A stretch of 64,000 bases of DNA, from positions 3,668,501-3,732,500 of the forward strand of contig JAMLJC010000001.1 in NCBI GenBank assembly GCA_023953845.1. The letters are read 5' to 3'. The DNA is from Rhizobiaceae bacterium (GTDB lineage Bacteria > Pseudomonadota > Alphaproteobacteria > Rhizobiales > Rhizobiaceae). This document shows, one piece after another, positions 35,618-44,882 of this stretch; positions within the stretch are counted from its first letter, which is position 1, and each line of letters begins with the position of its first letter. The translations under genes and the position numbers were made by a program. The notes under the pieces are model-generated. The model searched no databases, was not told the origin of the DNA, and saw only the letters and a list, made by a program, of their open reading frames with translations.

Positions 35618-38419
35618 ATGTTCGAGAGTTTCATCGGACTGGTCTTGATCGTGGCGCTTATTGCCGCGGCGATCTGGTTCAACGTGCGTCTCACACGCAT
35701 GGAGCGCGAGCACAAGGCGCTGTTGTCCTTCGTGCTGTCGAGCCAGCATCCTGGTCCGCAGCCGGCGGGGAACGTTTCCCACGCCAGTGAGACGGCCGCC
35801 GTGTCCGAAGCCCAGCCGGAGCAGGTTTCGCATCAGGCGGCCGCCCCCGTGCAAACGCCGCCATTGGAGCCGGCCGAAACCTCTTTGTTTGACGTGCCGC
35901 CGTCGGAAGCCCCGGCTTCGGCAGGAGCCGCGCCGGTCGAGCCGGTAGCACCGGACGCGCCGATCCCCGGGACTTCCGGCAGTGCGCCGACCGCCCCCTT
36001 CATGCCGCCACGGCCGAAGCGTGACGTGGAAACCGCGCTCGGCACCCGCTGGGCGGTCTGGGTCGGCGGGCTCGCGCTGGCGCTCGGCGGCGTCTTTCTG
36101 GTGCGCTATTCCATCGAGGCAGGCTTCTTCGGTCCCGCCGCGCGGCTGATCATGGCCGTGATTTTCGGCCTTCTGCTTCTGGCCGGCGGTGAATTCATCC
36201 GCCGCACCGGGTTCAAGGTGCCGATAGAAGGCGAGGTCGGCGCCTTTATTCCCGCCATCCTGACGGCGGCCGGCGCATTCACGCTGTTCGCCGCGATCTA
36301 TGCGGCGCACGGTATCTACGGCTTCATCGGACCGGCGACGGCGTTCATTCTGCTTGGCGTGGTCGGGGTCGCAACCGTCGTGATGGCGCTCATCCACGGT
36401 CAGGCGCTCGCCGGGCTCGGGCTGCTCGGCTCGCTGGTCACGCCGATCCTCGTGGCGTCGGACGCGCCGAATCACTGGGCCCTGTTCGGCTACCTCGCGA
36501 TCGTGCTCGTGGCCGCGACGGCGGTCGCGCGCGTCCGCCTGTGGGCTTTCCTCGCAATTTCGGCCTTCGTCGGCATCGGCATCTGGACTTTGCTCTACCT
36601 CGAAGGAACGGGCGTCGGCGAGACCAGCCTCTCGATCGTGCTGTTCATCAGCGTCGTCAATCTGGCCACGCTTACCCTGATCTGGCTCGGCGACGTCGTC
36701 GGCGAGCGGGGCAAGGGCCGCCCGGATACAGACGGGCCGTCCATCGCCGCCGCGCTGTTCCTTGGCCTCGGTCTGCTGCCGCTCTGCAACGACACGTCGC
36801 TCCAGCCGGGCGGGATCGTCCATGCCGGGATCATCGTCGCGGGCATGGTCGCGGCGGCCGTCTGGCGAAGCGCCGCGCTGCCGCTGTTCTTCGGCGCCGG
36901 AACGGCGATCGTGCTCACCTATCTTCGCCCGGTGCTTTCGGGCACCTTCTCGTTTGACCTCTATGGCGAGACGCTCACGATCTATGGCCTGCCTTCCGTG
37001 CCTCCGGTCGAGCGGGTAAGCCTGTTCGGCTGGCTTTTCGCGGCATTGTTCCTGGCGGCGGGCGTCTATAAGGCCCGTGCGCTGGTTGCCGGGCAGAGGA
37101 AGCGCGCCGCTTTCTGGGCAGGCTGGGCGGCTGCAGCGCCGGTCGTCGTCGCCATCTGCCTCTGGATCACATTAGGCAATCTCGACCGCGATTATGTCTA
37201 TGCGGCAACGGCGCTCGCGGTGACGTTGCTCCTTGCAGCGTCCGCAGAATGGGTGGCGCGCGCCGAACAGCCGCCGCTGGCGGGCGGCGCGGCGGTCTCG
37301 GCACTGCTGGCAGGCTCGGCCGCAGCGGCAGCGGCTTTCTTCCACATGGCGTTCGGGGCGCTCCTCACCACAGTGTTGATCGGCGCCGCAGCTATCATTC
37401 CGGCATTGGCGACGCGCCATCGCTCCTATCCCGCGCTTGGCTGGCTCGCCGTCGGCGCGGCGATTGTGGTGATTGCCCCCGTGGCTTTCGACCCGACCAT
37501 CGTCGGAGATATGGCGCTCGGGCATACACCCGTCTTCAATGCGCTGCTGCCCGGCTACGGCATTCCGGCGCTTGCCTTCGCCTTCGCCGCCTGGCAACTC
37601 GCACGCACAACGGATGGCCGGCCGCGTCTCGCTATGGAAGCCGCCGCGGTTCTGTTCGCCTTGCTCGCGGTCGGCATGCTGGTTCGCCATGCCATGAATG
37701 GCGGCGTCATCTACGCGCTGGAATACACGCTCGCCGAGCAGGCGATCTACACGCTGATGGCGTTCGGCGCGGGCGCGATGCTGATCGCCATCGATCGCCG
37801 CTCGCCGAGCGCGGTGATGAATTACGGCTCCATCGCCTTCGGCGTGATCTCGGTCGCAATGGCGGTGTTGCAGCACTTCCTGCTGCTCAATCCACTGTTC
37901 ACCGACGAGTCGACCGGGGGTATCCCGCTCTTCAACCTGCTGCTCCTCGCCTATCTGCTGCCGGCGCTCGCTGCCGGCGGGCTGGCGCTCTATGCGCGGG
38001 GTAAGCGGCCTTACTGGTACGCCGCGATGCTAGGTCTGCTCGCGGCTGTGCTCGCCTTCGCCTATGCGACGCTTTCCGTTCGGCGATGGTTCCAGGGCGA
38101 GTTCATCGGCCTGTGGCGCGACATGAGCCAGCTTGAAACCTACACCTATTCTGCGGTGTGGCTGGCGCTCGGCGTGGCGATCCTGGTCGTCGGCGTGACG
38201 CTGAGGTCCTATGTGCTCCGTGTTGCGTCCGCCGTGCTGATAGCTGTGGCTGTCGCAAAGGTCTTCCTGTTCGACATGTCGGAACTGGAAGGCGTGCTGC
38301 GGGCGTTGTCCTTCATCGGGCTCGGCGCGGTGCTCATCGGCATCGGCCTGTTCTACCAGCGCTTGCTGACCCGCCAGAAGGTGGCGGAGCTCCAGCCGGA
38401 TACTACTCCGCAGCAGTGA
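35618..38419 (+). CDS. DUF2339 giant polytopic membrane protein
   Basis: The 933-residue protein has an N-terminal membrane anchor (about 3-22), an Ala/Pro-rich stretch (about 45-125), then the conserved TALGTRWAVWVGGLALALGG-like entry (around 138) and more than twenty hydrophobic segments filling the rest. DUF2339 proteins are predicted integral membrane proteins without a proven function, sometimes thought to be transport- or envelope-related. The last 17 bp overlap the convergent MFS gene. Confidence 0.85.
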   Translation: MFESFIGLVLIVALIAAAIWFNVRLTRMEREHKALLSFVLSSQHPGPQPAGNVSHASETAAVSEAQPEQVSHQAAAPVQTPPLEPAETSLFDVPPSEAPASAGAAPVEPVAPDAPIPGTSGSAPTAPFMPPRPKRDVETALGTRWAVWVGGLALALGGVFLVRYSIEAGFFGPAARLIMAVIFGLLLLAGGEFIRRTGFKVPIEGEVGAFIPAILTAAGAFTLFAAIYAAHGIYGFIGPATAFILLGVVGVATVVMALIHGQALAGLGLLGSLVTPILVASDAPNHWALFGYLAIVLVAATAVARVRLWAFLAISAFVGIGIWTLLYLEGTGVGETSLSIVLFISVVNLATLTLIWLGDVVGERGKGRPDTDGPSIAAALFLGLGLLPLCNDTSLQPGGIVHAGIIVAGMVAAAVWRSAALPLFFGAGTAIVLTYLRPVLSGTFSFDLYGETLTIYGLPSVPPVERVSLFGWLFAALFLAAGVYKARALVAGQRKRAAFWAGWAAAAPVVVAICLWITLGNLDRDYVYAATALAVTLLLAASAEWVARAEQPPLAGGAAVSALLAGSAAAAAAFFHMAFGALLTTVLIGAAAIIPALATRHRSYPALGWLAVGAAIVVIAPVAFDPTIVGDMALGHTPVFNALLPGYGIPALAFAFAAWQLARTTDGRPRLAMEAAAVLFALLAVGMLVRHAMNGGVIYALEYTLAEQAIYTLMAFGAGAMLIAIDRRSPSAVMNYGSIAFGVISVAMAVLQHFLLLNPLFTDESTGGIPLFNLLLLAYLLPALAAGGLALYARGKRPYWYAAMLGLLAAVLAFAYATLSVRRWFQGEFIGLWRDMSQLETYTYSAVWLALGVAILVVGVTLRSYVLRVASAVLIAVAVAKVFLFDMSELEGVLRALSFIGLGAVLIGIGLFYQRLLTRQKVAELQPDTTPQQ

Positions 38420-39641
38420 GCGCAGGTCGGTCGACCGGACGTTCGGCGATCGGCAGGTGCACGATCGCCGCGAACAGGCCGAGAATGACGCTCAGCCACC
38501 ACACCGGATCGTACGATCCGAAATGGTCGTAGAGATAGCCGCCCAGCCAGACGCCCAGGAACGAACCGATCTGGTGCGAGAAGAAGACGATGCCGCCGAG
38601 CATTCCGAGGTGCCGCGTGCCGAACATGATGGCGACGAGTCCGTTGGTCGGCGGCACGGTCGACAGCCACAGCAGGCCCATGATGGCGGCGAAGACGATG
38701 ACCGTCGTCGGCGTTTGCGGGAGAAGCAGAAACACGGTGACGAGGATCGAGCGGCCCAGATAGATGAGGCTCAGGAAATAAGGCTTCGAATAGCGTTGGC
38801 CGATGACGCCGGCGCTCAGCGAGCCGATGATGTTGAAGAAGCCGATCAGCGCCAGCGCGATGACGGCGTAGCGGGCGTCTATTCCGAGGTCGCCGATATA
38901 GGCCGGGAAGTGCGCCGTAATGAAGGCGACCTGAAATCCGCAGACGAAGAAGCCGGAGGTCAGGAGCAGGTAGCTGCGGTGTCTCAATGCCTCGCGCAAG
39001 GCTTCGCCTGCCGTCTGCTTGAAGGCGGTCTGGCCGACGACGCCGCTGCTTGAATTGCCGCGCAGCGGGATCGCGAGGAAGGGCATGACGAGCATCATCG
39101 CAGCCATGATGATCAGCGATTGATGCCAGCCGAAGGCCGAGATGAGTCCCTGTCCGAGAGGGGCGAACAGGAACATGCCGGCGGAGCCCGCCGCCGTGCC
39201 GAGGCCGAAGACGAAGCTGCGGCGCTCCGGCGCGACGTTGCGCGCGAAGGCGGCGAGCACGATGCCGAAGGACCCCGCCGCGACGCCGAGGCCGACCAGC
39301 AGACCGCCGCCGAGATGCAGCATTCCCGGTGTCGGCGACCACGCCATTATGACCAGCCCGGCGGCATACATGATGCCGGAGAGCGCAAGCACCCGCCACG
39401 TACCGTATTTGTCGGCCAATGCGCCGAAGAGCGGCGTGCCGAAACCCCAGGCGAGATTCTGGATCGCCATCGCCAGACCGAATGTGGTGCGATCCCAGCC
39501 TTTTTCCGCGAGCATCGGAAGCTGGAAGAACCCCATCGCCGAGCGGGGTCCGAATGTCAGCGCGGCGATCGCGCAACCACAGGCGATGATGAGCCACGGC
39601 AGGGAGCTACCCGGCTTGGATGTCGCGGTGGCAGTGGCCAT
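38403..39641 (-). CDS. MFS transporter
   Basis: The 412-residue protein has twelve predicted membrane segments in two halves. A short basic loop motif (GALADKYGTWRVLAL) follows the second segment, the MFS motif A position. It begins MATATATSKPGSSLPWLI. I cannot infer the substrate; similarity in style is to oxalate/formate or cyanate-type carriers. It is divergent from the ECF sigma gene, and its 3' end overlaps the DUF2339 gene. Confidence 0.88.
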   Translation of the reverse strand: MATATATSKPGSSLPWLIIACGCAIAALTFGPRSAMGFFQLPMLAEKGWDRTTFGLAMAIQNLAWGFGTPLFGALADKYGTWRVLALSGIMYAAGLVIMAWSPTPGMLHLGGGLLVGLGVAAGSFGIVLAAFARNVAPERRSFVFGLGTAAGSAGMFLFAPLGQGLISAFGWHQSLIIMAAMMLVMPFLAIPLRGNSSSGVVGQTAFKQTAGEALREALRHRSYLLLTSGFFVCGFQVAFITAHFPAYIGDLGIDARYAVIALALIGFFNIIGSLSAGVIGQRYSKPYFLSLIYLGRSILVTVFLLLPQTPTTVIVFAAIMGLLWLSTVPPTNGLVAIMFGTRHLGMLGGIVFFSHQIGSFLGVWLGGYLYDHFGSYDPVWWLSVILGLFAAIVHLPIAERPVDRPALTAAE

Positions 39642-39677
39642 GGTATTTCCCTTCGAACAATCAGTCAGGGTTTATCC

Positions 39678-39782
39678 GGAACGGCGCCCCTCCGACAAAC
39701 GAATTGGTCTGCTCGGTGCGTCAATTTCGTTGATGCGTAGGCATGGACGCCCGGCTGGAATAATCTGGCGGCAAGACGCGTT
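39678..39782 (+). promoter_or_regulatory. Two candidate ECF-type promoters before the sigma gene
   Basis: GGAAT (39757-39761) is followed after 17 bp by CGTT (39779-39782), one mismatch from the GGAAC-N16/17-CGTT pattern of alphaproteobacterial stress ECF sigma factors. An earlier site, GGAAC (39678-39682) with CGAA (39700-39703) after 17 bp, has an exact -35 but a weaker -10. Both point towards the sigma gene at 39809. Confidence 0.4.
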
Positions 39783-39808
39783 TCAAGCATATCGCGCGGC
39801 GGATCGGC

Positions 39809-40327
39809 ATGGACGACAGGAAATCGGCGATTCTTGCGGAGATACCGCGACTGCGGCGCTACGCGCAGGGCCTGGTGCGTGAGCGCGACAAGGCGGACGA
39901 TCTCGTGCAGGACACGCTGGAACGGGCTTTGGCCCGCATGGATAACTGGCGGGTTGGCGAAAGTCCGCGACGCTGGCTCTTTACGATCATGCACCATCTT
40001 TTCATCGATCAGGTCAGGAAGATCGCGCGGCGCGGGGAGAAGGCGATGCTGCCGCTCGATTCCAACGAGGCGCTTTCCGCGCCGGCGGACCAGTTCGACG
40101 CCATGGCGACGCTGGACATTATGGATTCGCTCCAGGCGATCGCGCCGGAGCGGCGCGCCGCGCTTCTGATCGTGGGCGTCGAGGGTTTCTCCTACGCGGA
40201 AGCAGCCACCATCCTCGGCATTCCCGCCGGTACGCTGATGTCGCGCATCTCGCGCGGCCGTGACGATCTTCGCGCCCTGCTCGACGATGCCACGCGCCGC
40301 CGCAACATAAGGGTCGTCGAGAAATGA
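39809..40327 (+). CDS. ECF RNA polymerase sigma factor
   Basis: The 172-residue protein has sigma region 2 (about 10-80, LVRERDKADDLVQDTLERAL and WLFTIMHHLFIDQVRK) and region 4 (about 110-160, LLIVGVEGFSYAEAATILGI and GTLMSRISRGRDDLRALL). Its gene is ATGA-coupled to an anti-sigma-like gene, so activity is likely released by a stress signal. The composition recalls, but does not prove, general stress (EcfG-type) factors; PhyR and NepR are not nearby. Confidence 0.9.
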   Translation: MDDRKSAILAEIPRLRRYAQGLVRERDKADDLVQDTLERALARMDNWRVGESPRRWLFTIMHHLFIDQVRKIARRGEKAMLPLDSNEALSAPADQFDAMATLDIMDSLQAIAPERRAALLIVGVEGFSYAEAATILGIPAGTLMSRISRGRDDLRALLDDATRRRNIRVVEK

Positions 40328-41103
40328 CCCGGCGCGACTTCACCGAGAACGACATCCACCTGGCCCTCGACGGCGAGATGCCGGCCGAGGAGCGCGCCGC
40401 CTTCGACCATTGGCTTCATTCGAATCCCGAGATGAAGGCGCGCAGCCTGCGTTTCGCGGAGGATCGTGAGCGTTTGCGACAGGCTCTCAGCGGCATAGCG
40501 GGTGAACCCGTGCCCTACCGGCTTCAGCATGTGCTCAGCGAGGGTCGGCCCTCCGGCCGCGCAGGGCGATGGCTGCAGGCGGCTGCGGCGGCAGTCATCT
40601 TCGTGGCCGGTGCGCTTGGCGGTTACGGCGTCGGTCTCTGGCAGAGGCCGACCGCTCAACACGACCGCGCATTCGTCAACAGCGCGATACAGGCCCACGA
40701 CATGTATGCAGCCGAAAAACTGCATGTAGTCGAGGTGAAGGCGGATCAGCGCGACCACCTGCTCGGCTGGCTGTCGAAACGGGTCGGTGTCCAGCTGGTC
40801 GCGCCGGACCTCTCCGCGCAGGGCTATGACCTCATCGGTGGTCGGCTGCTGCCCGACGCCGGCAAGGCGGCGGCGCAATTCATGTACCAGAACGCCGACG
40901 GCGAACGCGTTTCGCTCTACGTCACGAAGGAGCCGGAGCGCTCGCAGACAGGTTTCAAATCCGTCGTCGAGGGTTCGACGCGCGCCTTCTACTGGATGGA
41001 TGACGACTATGGATGCGCCGTGGCGGGCGTTACGCCGGAGAAGACGCTGGCCTCCATCGCCGACAGCACCTACCGCCAGTATCTCGCAGCAGAATCGCGT
41101 TGA
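40324..41103 (+). CDS. Membrane-anchored anti-sigma factor
   Basis: The 259-residue protein has an N-terminal cytosolic segment of about 80 residues (DIHLALDGEMPAEERAAFDH, typical of anti-sigma domains but lacking the zinc HxxxCxxC motif), one membrane span (about 88-106, AAAAVIFVAGALGGYGVGL) and a periplasmic domain (about 110-259). By position and layout it should hold the preceding ECF factor inactive. The periplasmic part may sense the signal. Confidence 0.85.
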   Translation: MTRRDFTENDIHLALDGEMPAEERAAFDHWLHSNPEMKARSLRFAEDRERLRQALSGIAGEPVPYRLQHVLSEGRPSGRAGRWLQAAAAAVIFVAGALGGYGVGLWQRPTAQHDRAFVNSAIQAHDMYAAEKLHVVEVKADQRDHLLGWLSKRVGVQLVAPDLSAQGYDLIGGRLLPDAGKAAAQFMYQNADGERVSLYVTKEPERSQTGFKSVVEGSTRAFYWMDDDYGCAVAGVTPEKTLASIADSTYRQYLAAESR

Positions 41104-41107
41104 GGCG

Positions 41108-41722
41108 TCAGCCGCGCTTCCGATCCTTTTCGATCTGCTCGAAGCGCCGCAGAAAGGCGATTTCCATGCGTCTTACCGGCAGCGGCGCGAGATCCGTCGG
41201 TCCGAGCACGATGCCGGCCGGGCGACCAAAGAATTTCGTGGCCTCTCCGATGGCGAAGCCGGCGAGCAGCGTCGCCTCGAAATAGGCAGCGATCTGGTCC
41301 GCGCGCTTGATTTCCTTTCTGAGCTTTTCGCTCTCGGCCGCGGCGAGGGAAAAGCGCAGGTGGATCGCGCGATGCAGCCTCTCCTCGACCAGCTTGTAGC
41401 CGCCGCCGACCACGGCCTTGAAGGGTGAGATCATGTCGCCGATGACATATTCCGGGGCATCGTGCAGCAGCGCGACAAGGCGTTCTTCGGGCAAGGCGTC
41501 CGGCCGCCGCCGCGAGAAGATCTGTTCCACCAGCAGCGAATGCTGGGCCACGGAAAAGGCGTGGTCACCGACGGTCTGGCCGTTCCAGCGGGCGACGCGG
41601 GCAAGACCGTGCGCGATGTCGGAAATCTCGACGTCGAGCGGGGAGGGGTCGAGCAGGTCGAGGCGGCGGCCGGACAGCATGCGCTGCCACGCGCGCGGCG
41701 GAGCGGTGGGGCGATCCGGCAT
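41108..41722 (-). CDS. HD-domain phosphohydrolase, YfbR-like
   Basis: The product is 204 residues from ATG 41722, TGATG-coupled to the YgfZ-type gene. The HD motif is spread over VAQHSLLVEQIF and ALLHDAPEYVIGDM, with a late Asp in IKRADQIAAYFEA. Relatives include 5'-deoxynucleotidases (YfbR) and other HD hydrolases. The frame upstream of 41722 belongs to the neighbouring gene's shadow. The role is inferred as nucleotide or phosphate-ester hydrolysis. Confidence 0.85.
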   Translation of the reverse strand: MPDRPTAPPRAWQRMLSGRRLDLLDPSPLDVEISDIAHGLARVARWNGQTVGDHAFSVAQHSLLVEQIFSRRRPDALPEERLVALLHDAPEYVIGDMISPFKAVVGGGYKLVEERLHRAIHLRFSLAAAESEKLRKEIKRADQIAAYFEATLLAGFAIGEATKFFGRPAGIVLGPTDLAPLPVRRMEIAFLRRFEQIEKDRKRG

Positions 41723-42588
41723 CAGGCGCCGTCCGCCGGGGCCGCTTCGGGGAAGGTGAAATCGGCCCAGGCGGGGATCGCCAGCGTGATGGGCACGTCC
41801 CCGGCGAGAACCGGCGTGCCGGCATCGATCGCTTCCTTTACCCGGTCGATGCGTACGATCGCGAGCGCATCGCCACCGACGACGCTGCCAAGCGTTCCGA
41901 TCTCCCTTCCACCGGCTGTGACGGGCGTGCCGGAAGCCGGCAAGGTGGAACCGCTCTTCGCGATCAGCGCACGGCGGCGGGCAGTGCCGCGATGCTTCAT
42001 GCGCGACACGACCTCCTGGCCGACATAACAACCCTTTCCGAAGCCGACGCCGTCATTCTGGTCGAGCAGCACGTCATGTGGGAAGGCGTCCGAGAGCGCG
42101 TAGTCGGAGCCGCTTTCGGTGACGCCATGCGCGATGCGTAAAGCGGTCCATGCCTCAATCCCGGACGTCGCGCCGGCTTGTCCATCATAGCTTCGCCGCA
42201 CCGGCACGTCGCGGAAACGCGTGTCGACAAACCAGTGCGCGCTTGAATCATTTTCTGAAGAAGTGGAATCATTCTCCCATGCGACGGCGACATCCACCTG
42301 ATCCTGCTTGATGATCTCCGCTTTCGCACGCAGCTTGTAGAGCGTCAGTCGTTTGGCGAAATCCGCCGCGATGTCAGCGCGGACGTCGAGGCGGAGCCCG
42401 TCTTCGCCCGCGCGGGAGACCAGAAAGTCGAACAGGATCTTGCCCTGCGGCGTGAGCAGGGCGCCGGGCTTCATCTCTCCGGCTTTCAGGGCATCGAGAT
42501 CCGTGGTGATCACGTTCTGCAACAGATGCTCGGCGTCGGGGCCGGCAACGGTGACAAGGGCGCGGTCCGTGAGCCGGACGATGGGCAT
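41722..42588 (-). CDS. ygfZ: YgfZ/CAF17-type folate-binding Fe-S cluster protein
   Basis: The 288-residue protein resembles the GcvT fold. The diagnostic motif KGCYVGQEVVSRMKHRG (about 190-206) with the invariant Cys, and an N-terminal VTVAGPDAEHLLQNVITTDL, identify the YgfZ/IBA57 group, which helps repair or assemble certain Fe-S enzymes with tetrahydrofolate. It is divergent from the dihydroorotase gene. Symbol by family only. Confidence 0.88.
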   Translation of the reverse strand: MPIVRLTDRALVTVAGPDAEHLLQNVITTDLDALKAGEMKPGALLTPQGKILFDFLVSRAGEDGLRLDVRADIAADFAKRLTLYKLRAKAEIIKQDQVDVAVAWENDSTSSENDSSAHWFVDTRFRDVPVRRSYDGQAGATSGIEAWTALRIAHGVTESGSDYALSDAFPHDVLLDQNDGVGFGKGCYVGQEVVSRMKHRGTARRRALIAKSGSTLPASGTPVTAGGREIGTLGSVVGGDALAIVRIDRVKEAIDAGTPVLAGDVPITLAIPAWADFTFPEAAPADGA

Positions 42589-42653
42589 GGCGGCATCTCG
42601 CTTGCATTGGGGCCGGCCATTACGTAAGCCGCGTCAACTTCCGGAGCAAGGGC

Positions 42654-43985
42654 ATGGCCGCGACCTATGATCTGATCCTGAAAGACGGCACCGTCGTCAA
42701 TCACGACGGCAAGGGCGTGCGCGACCTTGGCGTGCGCGGCGGGCGGATCGCGGCAATCGGAGACCTCGGGCAAGCCAGCGCCGCCGAGACGATCGACTGC
42801 CGAGGCCTGCATGTGCTGCCGGGAGTGGTCGACAGTCAGGTGCATTTTCGCGAGCCGGGACTGGAGCACAAGGAGGATCTGGAGACAGGTTCGCGCGCCG
42901 CCGTGCTCGGCGGCGTCACCGCGGTCTTCGAGATGCCGAACACCAAGCCGTTGACGACGAGCGAGGAAGCGCTTGCCGACAAGGTGCGCCGGGCCACGAA
43001 CCGCATGCACTGCGATTTTGCCTTCTGGGTCGGTGGAACGCGCGAGAATGCCAGGGACGTCGGGGAACTGGAGCGCCTGCCGGGTGCGGCGGGCATCAAG
43101 GTGTTCATGGGATCGTCCACCGGCGACCTGCTGGTCGAGGATGACGAGGGGGTTGCCTCGATCCTGAGGAACACGCGTCGACGCGCAGCTTTCCACTCGG
43201 AGGACGAGTTTCGCCTGCGCGAGCGTCTGGGCGAGCGCATCGACGGCGATCCGTCGTCGCATCCCGTGTGGCGCGACGAGATTGCGGCCTTGCAATGCAC
43301 GCAACGGCTTGTCGCCATTGCCCGCCGTGCCCGCGCCCGCATTCATGTGCTGCATATCTCGACCGCCGAGGAGATCGCCTTCCTCGAGGATCAGAAGGAC
43401 GTCGCTACCTGTGAGGCGACGCCGCACCATCTGACGCTAAGCGCCAAGCATTATGCCACGCTCGGCAACCTTATCCAGATGAACCCGCCGGTGCGTGACG
43501 CACGCCATCGCGACGGCGTCTGGCACGGTATCCGGAATGGCGTCGTGGACGTTCTCGGCTCCGACCACGCGCCGCATACGCTGGAGGAGAAGGCAAAACC
43601 CTATCCCGCTTCGCCCTCCGGCATGACCGGCGTGCAGACGCTGGTGCCGATCATGCTCGACCACGTCAACGCCGGTCGTCTCACCATCGAGCGCTTCGTT
43701 GACCTTTCCAGCCACGGCCCGCAGCGCATTTTTGGCATGGCGCTCAAGGGCCGCATCGCTGCCGGCTACGAGGCCGACTTTACCATTGTGGACCTGAAGC
43801 GTCAGGAGACGATCGCAAACGAGCAGGCCGGCTCACGCGCCGGCTGGACCCCCTATCATGATCGCACGGTCACCGGCTGGCCGGTGGGCACCGTCGTGCG
43901 CGGCAGGCGCGTCATGTGGGAAGGCGAGATCGTGACGCCGGGGCAGGGGCAGCCGGTTCTCTTTTCCGAAGCCTTGCCCGGCTGA
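42654..43985 (+). CDS. pyrC: Dihydroorotase
   Basis: The 443-residue amidohydrolase of the long (class I/allantoinase-like) type interconverts carbamoyl aspartate and dihydroorotate. Metal-binding motifs are DSQVHFREPG (near 60), the carboxylated Lys in GIKVFMGSS (near 145), ARIHVLHIST, and LGSDHAPHT (near 305). ATG is preceded by GGAGCAAGG. No aspartate transcarbamylase gene is adjacent, so this copy stands alone; an allantoinase function is a less likely alternative. Confidence 0.9.
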   Translation: MAATYDLILKDGTVVNHDGKGVRDLGVRGGRIAAIGDLGQASAAETIDCRGLHVLPGVVDSQVHFREPGLEHKEDLETGSRAAVLGGVTAVFEMPNTKPLTTSEEALADKVRRATNRMHCDFAFWVGGTRENARDVGELERLPGAAGIKVFMGSSTGDLLVEDDEGVASILRNTRRRAAFHSEDEFRLRERLGERIDGDPSSHPVWRDEIAALQCTQRLVAIARRARARIHVLHISTAEEIAFLEDQKDVATCEATPHHLTLSAKHYATLGNLIQMNPPVRDARHRDGVWHGIRNGVVDVLGSDHAPHTLEEKAKPYPASPSGMTGVQTLVPIMLDHVNAGRLTIERFVDLSSHGPQRIFGMALKGRIAAGYEADFTIVDLKRQETIANEQAGSRAGWTPYHDRTVTGWPVGTVVRGRRVMWEGEIVTPGQGQPVLFSEALPG

Positions 43986-43995
43986 GCCGCGCCGA

Positions 43996-44811
43996 TCAAT
44001 CGCCGGCGATGAAGAACGACCACTTGCCGTCGGGCGTGATGCCGATGCGGTAGAAGATATAGGCGCCATAGGCCTTCATGTCGTCGTAGTCGCCGGCGGT
44101 GATGATCTTGAACAGTTCCACGCGCTGCGGCGCCGTCAGCTTGTCCAGCGGCACGGCGAAGAAATACGGCCAGATATAGAGGTCGTTCGGCGTGCCGGCA
44201 TCCATATGGACATAGCCCGCCGAAAGCACTTCCTCCAGAATGGCGAGGATTTCCTGCCCCTCTTCGTCGCCGGCAAGCTCCTTGAGGTAGGCGATCGGAT
44301 CGCCACTGATGCCGCCGAGCGCCAGCTGAGTCTGCTCGTCGCCTGAACCGAGCAACGGACGCAGCCTTTCGAGGTCGCCGCTCTTCGCCGCTTCGAGAAT
44401 CCGATCGCGCAGGTTTTGCACCGGTTCGGGCAGCTTTGTGAGATCGTACTGGATCTCCGGCAGCGGCTCGTCCGGTTCCGCCTCGGTCCCGTCGGGTTCC
44501 TGTGGCGGCTGCTGATCGTCGGGCGGGCTGGTTTCGGCGGGCTCTTCCGTATCCGGCTTCTCCGTTTCGGAACTGCCGGGCGGTTGCACGGGATCGGGCG
44601 TCGGCACCGTCTGCTCGGGCGCGGCCTGTCCCGGCGGCGTGCCCGTGGCCGGAGGAGGCAACTCCTCGCGCTGGATCTCGCTCAGGGCCAGTACCGGGGC
44701 GGTTGCACCCATGAGCGACGTGGCGAAGAGAAGCGCTGCGCCAGCCCACAAGGCCAGCCCCGCCCGAAATCTTCTGCAACGTCTCTCCGCGTTCATGCTT
44801 GCCGGCGTCAT
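43996..44811 (-). CDS. Exported protein with Pro/Glu-rich linker, function unknown
   Basis: The 271-residue protein has a signal-like hydrophobic segment (about 18-42, ALWAGAALLFATSLMGATAPV), a Pro/Glu/Thr-rich linker (about 50-120, repeats of PPG/TEEP type), and a conserved-looking globular C-terminal domain (about 120-271: QYDLTKLPEPVQNLRDRI, DLYIWPYFFAVPLDKL, YGAYIFYRIGITPDGKWSFF). I recall similar proteins across Rhizobiales with no function. The stop is 11 bp beyond the convergent pyrC stop. Confidence 0.75.
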   Translation of the reverse strand: MTPASMNAERRCRRFRAGLALWAGAALLFATSLMGATAPVLALSEIQREELPPPATGTPPGQAAPEQTVPTPDPVQPPGSSETEKPDTEEPAETSPPDDQQPPQEPDGTEAEPDEPLPEIQYDLTKLPEPVQNLRDRILEAAKSGDLERLRPLLGSGDEQTQLALGGISGDPIAYLKELAGDEEGQEILAILEEVLSAGYVHMDAGTPNDLYIWPYFFAVPLDKLTAPQRVELFKIITAGDYDDMKAYGAYIFYRIGITPDGKWSFFIAGD

Positions 44812-44882
44812 GGATCGCTCTCCGACCTCGTGACCTTCGATCGGATCGGAGCATACACGATTGGTGAAGGTATGAAGTCGCC

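Noticed and set aside
35591..36823. 410-codon leftward frame
   Set aside because: Antisense of the DUF2339 gene; Arg/Asp/Glu/Gly-rich shadow composition.
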